A stretch of DNA of 9,960 bases from Deltaproteobacteria bacterium (lineage in GTDB: Bacteria > Desulfobacterota > Syntrophia > Syntrophales > JAAYKM01): assembly GCA_019136935.1 (NCBI GenBank), contig JAGVTI010000245.1, positions 1 to 9,960 of the forward strand. Direction: 5' to 3'. The translations under genes were made by a program, and so were the position numbers. The notes beneath the pieces were generated by a model. That model saw nothing but the letters and a program-made list of their open reading frames with translations. It searched no databases and was not told the origin of the DNA. The number at the start of each line of letters is the position of its first letter. Positions within the stretch are counted from its first letter, which is position 1. This document shows positions 8,469 to 9,960 of the stretch, in pieces.

Positions 8469-9599
8469 CTACTTGCCCGCCATCATTTCGATGAAGCGGT
8501 CGAAAAGATACAGGGTGTCGTGCGGGCCCGGCGCCGCTTCGGGATGGTACTGAACGCTGAAGGCCTTCAGGTCCGGATAACACAGCCCCTCCGATGTCCG
8601 GTCGTTGAGATTGTCGAAGGTGACCTCCCCGGCCCCGGGAATCGAGGCGGGTTCCACGACGAAGCCGTGGTTCTGCGAGGTGATCTCCACTTTACCGTTT
8701 TCCACGTTTTTCACCGGCTGATTGATCCCGTGATGGCCGAATTTCAACTTCGCCGTCCTGCCGCCGACAGCCTGGCCGAGGATCTGGTGACCCAGGCAGA
8801 TGCCGAAAACGGGGATTTTCCCCAGCAGCACCCGGACCGCCTCCACGATGTGGGGCAGGGCCGCCGGATCGCCCGGTCCGTTGGAAAGAAGAACCCCGTC
8901 GGGGGCGTAAGCCAGGATTTCACCGGCGCCGGTTTGCGCCGGAACGACCAGTACTTCGCAACCCCTTTGCTCCAGGCAGCGGAGAATGTTGAATTTGACG
9001 CCGCAGTCCAGGACCACCACCCTTTTTCCCGCCGAGGCGGGCAGGTCTTTTTCAATCGACTGGGGCAATCCCCGCGTCCACCGGTAGGGGTGGGAACAGG
9101 TCACGCTTTTGACGAGATCCCGGCCCACCAGGCCCGGATAGGCCCTGGCTTTTTTCACCAGCGCCTCCGGATCGCCGGTACGGGTCGTCAGAACACCCCG
9201 CATGGCGCCCTGCAGGCGGATGCGCCGCGTCAGCGCCCGGGTGTCGATTCCCTCGACGCCGAGCTTGTCATGGGATTCAAGAAAATCCCGCAGGCTCCGG
9301 CGGCTGCGCCAATTGCTGGGGTGCGGCTGGTATTCCCGGACGATGAAGCCTTCCAGGTGAACCCCCCCGGATTCCATGTCTTCCGGATTGATCCCGTAAT
9401 TTCCCACCAGCGGGTACGTCATGGTGACGATCTGCCCTTTGTAGGAGGGATCGGTGATGACTTCCTGGTAACCGGTCATGCCCGTGTTGAAGACCACTTC
9501 CCCCAACACCTCGCCGGAGCCGGCAAAGGCGTGGCCGTGGTATACCGTGCCGTCTTCCAAGACGAGAAGAGCCCTTTTTTTTCGTCCCAGCAGTGTCAT
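8469..9599 (-). CDS. carA: Carbamoyl phosphate synthase small subunit
   Basis: Glutaminase subunit of CPSase: it hydrolyses glutamine and passes ammonia through a tunnel to CarB. Residues count from the ATG at 9599 (376 aa, normal length). The CarA-specific N-terminal domain has LVLEDGTVYHGHAFAGSGEV and FNTGMTGYQEVITDPSYKGQ, and LEGFIVREYQ. The class I amidotransferase domain starts near 190, with LLSNGPGDP, the nucleophile Cys268 in FGICLGHQILG, TSQNHGF, and His352/Glu354 in VQYHPEAAPGPHD. Those three are within a residue of the E. coli triad. An in-frame ATG at 9626 would add nine residues, but it has no Shine-Dalgarno and sits beside a TATAAT. The ATG at 9599 has AAGGAG four bases upstream. 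It is the first gene of the minus-strand cluster; its partner carB lies beyond guaA. Confidence 0.97.
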   Translation of the reverse strand: MTLLGRKKRALLVLEDGTVYHGHAFAGSGEVLGEVVFNTGMTGYQEVITDPSYKGQIVTMTYPLVGNYGINPEDMESGGVHLEGFIVREYQPHPSNWRSRRSLRDFLESHDKLGVEGIDTRALTRRIRLQGAMRGVLTTRTGDPEALVKKARAYPGLVGRDLVKSVTCSHPYRWTRGLPQSIEKDLPASAGKRVVVLDCGVKFNILRCLEQRGCEVLVVPAQTGAGEILAYAPDGVLLSNGPGDPAALPHIVEAVRVLLGKIPVFGICLGHQILGQAVGGRTAKLKFGHHGINQPVKNVENGKVEITSQNHGFVVEPASIPGAGEVTFDNLNDRTSEGLCYPDLKAFSVQYHPEAAPGPHDTLYLFDRFIEMMAGK

Positions 9600-9603
9600 T
9601 TTT

Positions 9604-9609
9604 CTCCTT
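9604..9609 (-). promoter_or_regulatory. carA ribosome binding site
   Basis: On the minus strand AAGGAG is followed by AAAA and the ATG at 9599. Spacing is on the short side, but the match is far better than anything before the alternative ATG at 9626, so it decides the carA start. Confidence 0.7.
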
Positions 9610-9631
9610 GCAAATTTCCTTAACATGTCAA

Positions 9632-9670
9632 ATTATATCGTCTATTACAGCATTGGACGGTCACGGTCAA
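9632..9670 (-). promoter_or_regulatory. Candidate carA-guaA-carB-purF promoter region
   Basis: On the minus strand TTGACC (9670-9665) resembles a -35 box. It is followed by TAATAG at 17 bases or TGTAAT at 15 bases. Further on, a perfect -10 consensus TATAAT lies at 9637-9632, but nothing resembling -35 sits 16-18 bases before it. Use of TATAAT would start transcription near 9625, about 26 bases before the carA ATG. Which hexamer pair works cannot be decided by eye. The -35-like box overlaps the dyad at 9666-9682. Confidence 0.4.
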
Positions 9671-9682
9671 TTTCTAATTGAC
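9666..9682. promoter_or_regulatory. Perfect 7-3-7 dyad, candidate operator
   Basis: GTCAATTTCTAATTGAC is a perfect inverted repeat: GTCAATT, three-base spacer, AATTGAC. It overlaps the -35-like TTGACC upstream of carA, the position expected for a repressor operator. Next to it a 6-bp tandem repeat, ACGGTC twice (9657-9668), overlaps the dyad's left arm. The sequence does not match the E. coli PurR or ArgR consensus as I know them, and the regulator is unknown. A short RNA stem is possible but it lacks a T tract. Confidence 0.45.
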
Positions 9683-9896
9683 GGACATCCTGTCTCCGGA
9701 GAAAAAAAGAGCACTCCCTTTCCAATGGCGAAGAACCCCGTGGAATTCGATCAAGCCCGGCAGGAACGATCCTCGACGAAATCAAAAAGCCTTCGCCCCG
9801 TCATCGGAAATGCGTTTATATCAGGAGCAATCACAAAAGAAATGTGCTAGAAGGCGACAATAAAACGATTTATTCCGTTCATTGCCTCATTGGGAT

Positions 9897-9960
9897 ATGA
9901 TAGAAAAATTCTTTTTCGCCGTTGTGTCCCGCCTGTTCATGAAAGGCACGAATCTGCAGC
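9897..9960 (+). CDS. Possible start of a divergent gene, truncated by window edge
   Basis: From the ATG at 9897 the frame is open to the end of the window: 21 codons, MIEKFFFAVVSRLFMKGTNL onward. The short hydrophobic N-terminus could be the start of a membrane segment. Upstream there is only a weak GGGA too close to the ATG, and 21 open codons can arise by chance. Later in-frame starts (GTG at 9924, ATG at 9939) are also possible. If real, the region between it and carA would be a divergent promoter region. No product can be assigned. Confidence 0.3.
   Translation, partial: MIEKFFFAVVSRLFMKGTNLQ

Larger units (their letters stand above)
9627..9960. other. Non-coding upstream region of carA, to window edge
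   Basis: Beyond the promoter-like boxes and the dyad, this stretch shows little. There is a perfect palindrome TCTCCGGAGA (9693-9702) and an AT-rich dyad AATAAA-ACGA-TTTATT (9859-9874). A 41-codon + strand frame (ATG at 9725, stop at 9848-9850) has no Shine-Dalgarno and no recognisable product. On the minus strand a 17-codon frame begins ATGACGGGGCG and stops before carA, also without a ribosome site. No tRNA, terminator-antiterminator pair or riboswitch is recognisable by eye. Confidence 0.5.

Noticed and set aside
9693..9720. TCTCCGGAGA palindrome next to an A/T homopolymer as a terminator or attenuator for carA
   Set aside because: A perfect palindrome without a loop cannot form a stable hairpin. 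On the minus strand the T run comes before it rather than after it.
9725..9850. 41-residue + strand frame MAKNPVEFDQ... upstream of carA
   Set aside because: No Shine-Dalgarno, no recognisable family, and polar low-information composition.
1..9960. CRISPR, prophage, IS element, toxin-antitoxin or defence system
   Set aside because: No regularly spaced repeats, transposase, integrase or small paired genes are visible; the window is essentially filled by housekeeping and membrane genes.

Overview
The window is ordinary bacterial chromosome: GC-rich by eye (high-50s percent), densely coded, with short gaps. It holds a co-directional + strand pair, an MscS/YnaI-type channel and a YitT-family membrane protein (1-1984), which converges on a four-gene minus-strand cluster. 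Read 5'->3' on the minus strand, the cluster is carA - guaA - carB - purF (9599 down to 2042). Above carA lie about 300 bp of regulatory or non-coding DNA, and possibly the start of a divergent + strand gene at the right edge.

The cluster joins the glutamine-consuming enzymes of nucleotide synthesis. CarA and CarB make carbamoyl phosphate (pyrimidines, arginine). GuaA makes GMP from XMP. PurF makes phosphoribosylamine, the first committed purine step. Three of the four are glutamine amidotransferases: CarA and GuaA carry class I Cys-His-Glu triads, and PurF is a class II Ntn enzyme. CarB is the synthetase partner of CarA. All four look intact, with every catalytic motif I checked present. The unusual point is that guaA sits between the two car subunit genes.

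Non-coding structure is concentrated in two places. The 158-bp guaA-carB gap holds a 64-bp nested palindrome resembling dispersed intergenic repeats, followed by an AT-rich leader. The stretch upstream of carA holds a perfect 7-3-7 dyad beside promoter-like hexamers.

Host (inference): the Fe-S, propeptide-type PurF, the GC level and the palindrome style suggest an anaerobic Desulfobacterota/Deltaproteobacteria member, perhaps Syntrophales-like. This was not tested. I found no phage, IS element, CRISPR array, tRNA or rRNA, and no convincing novel multi-gene system. The more interesting leads are the operon arrangement and the two structured non-coding regions.
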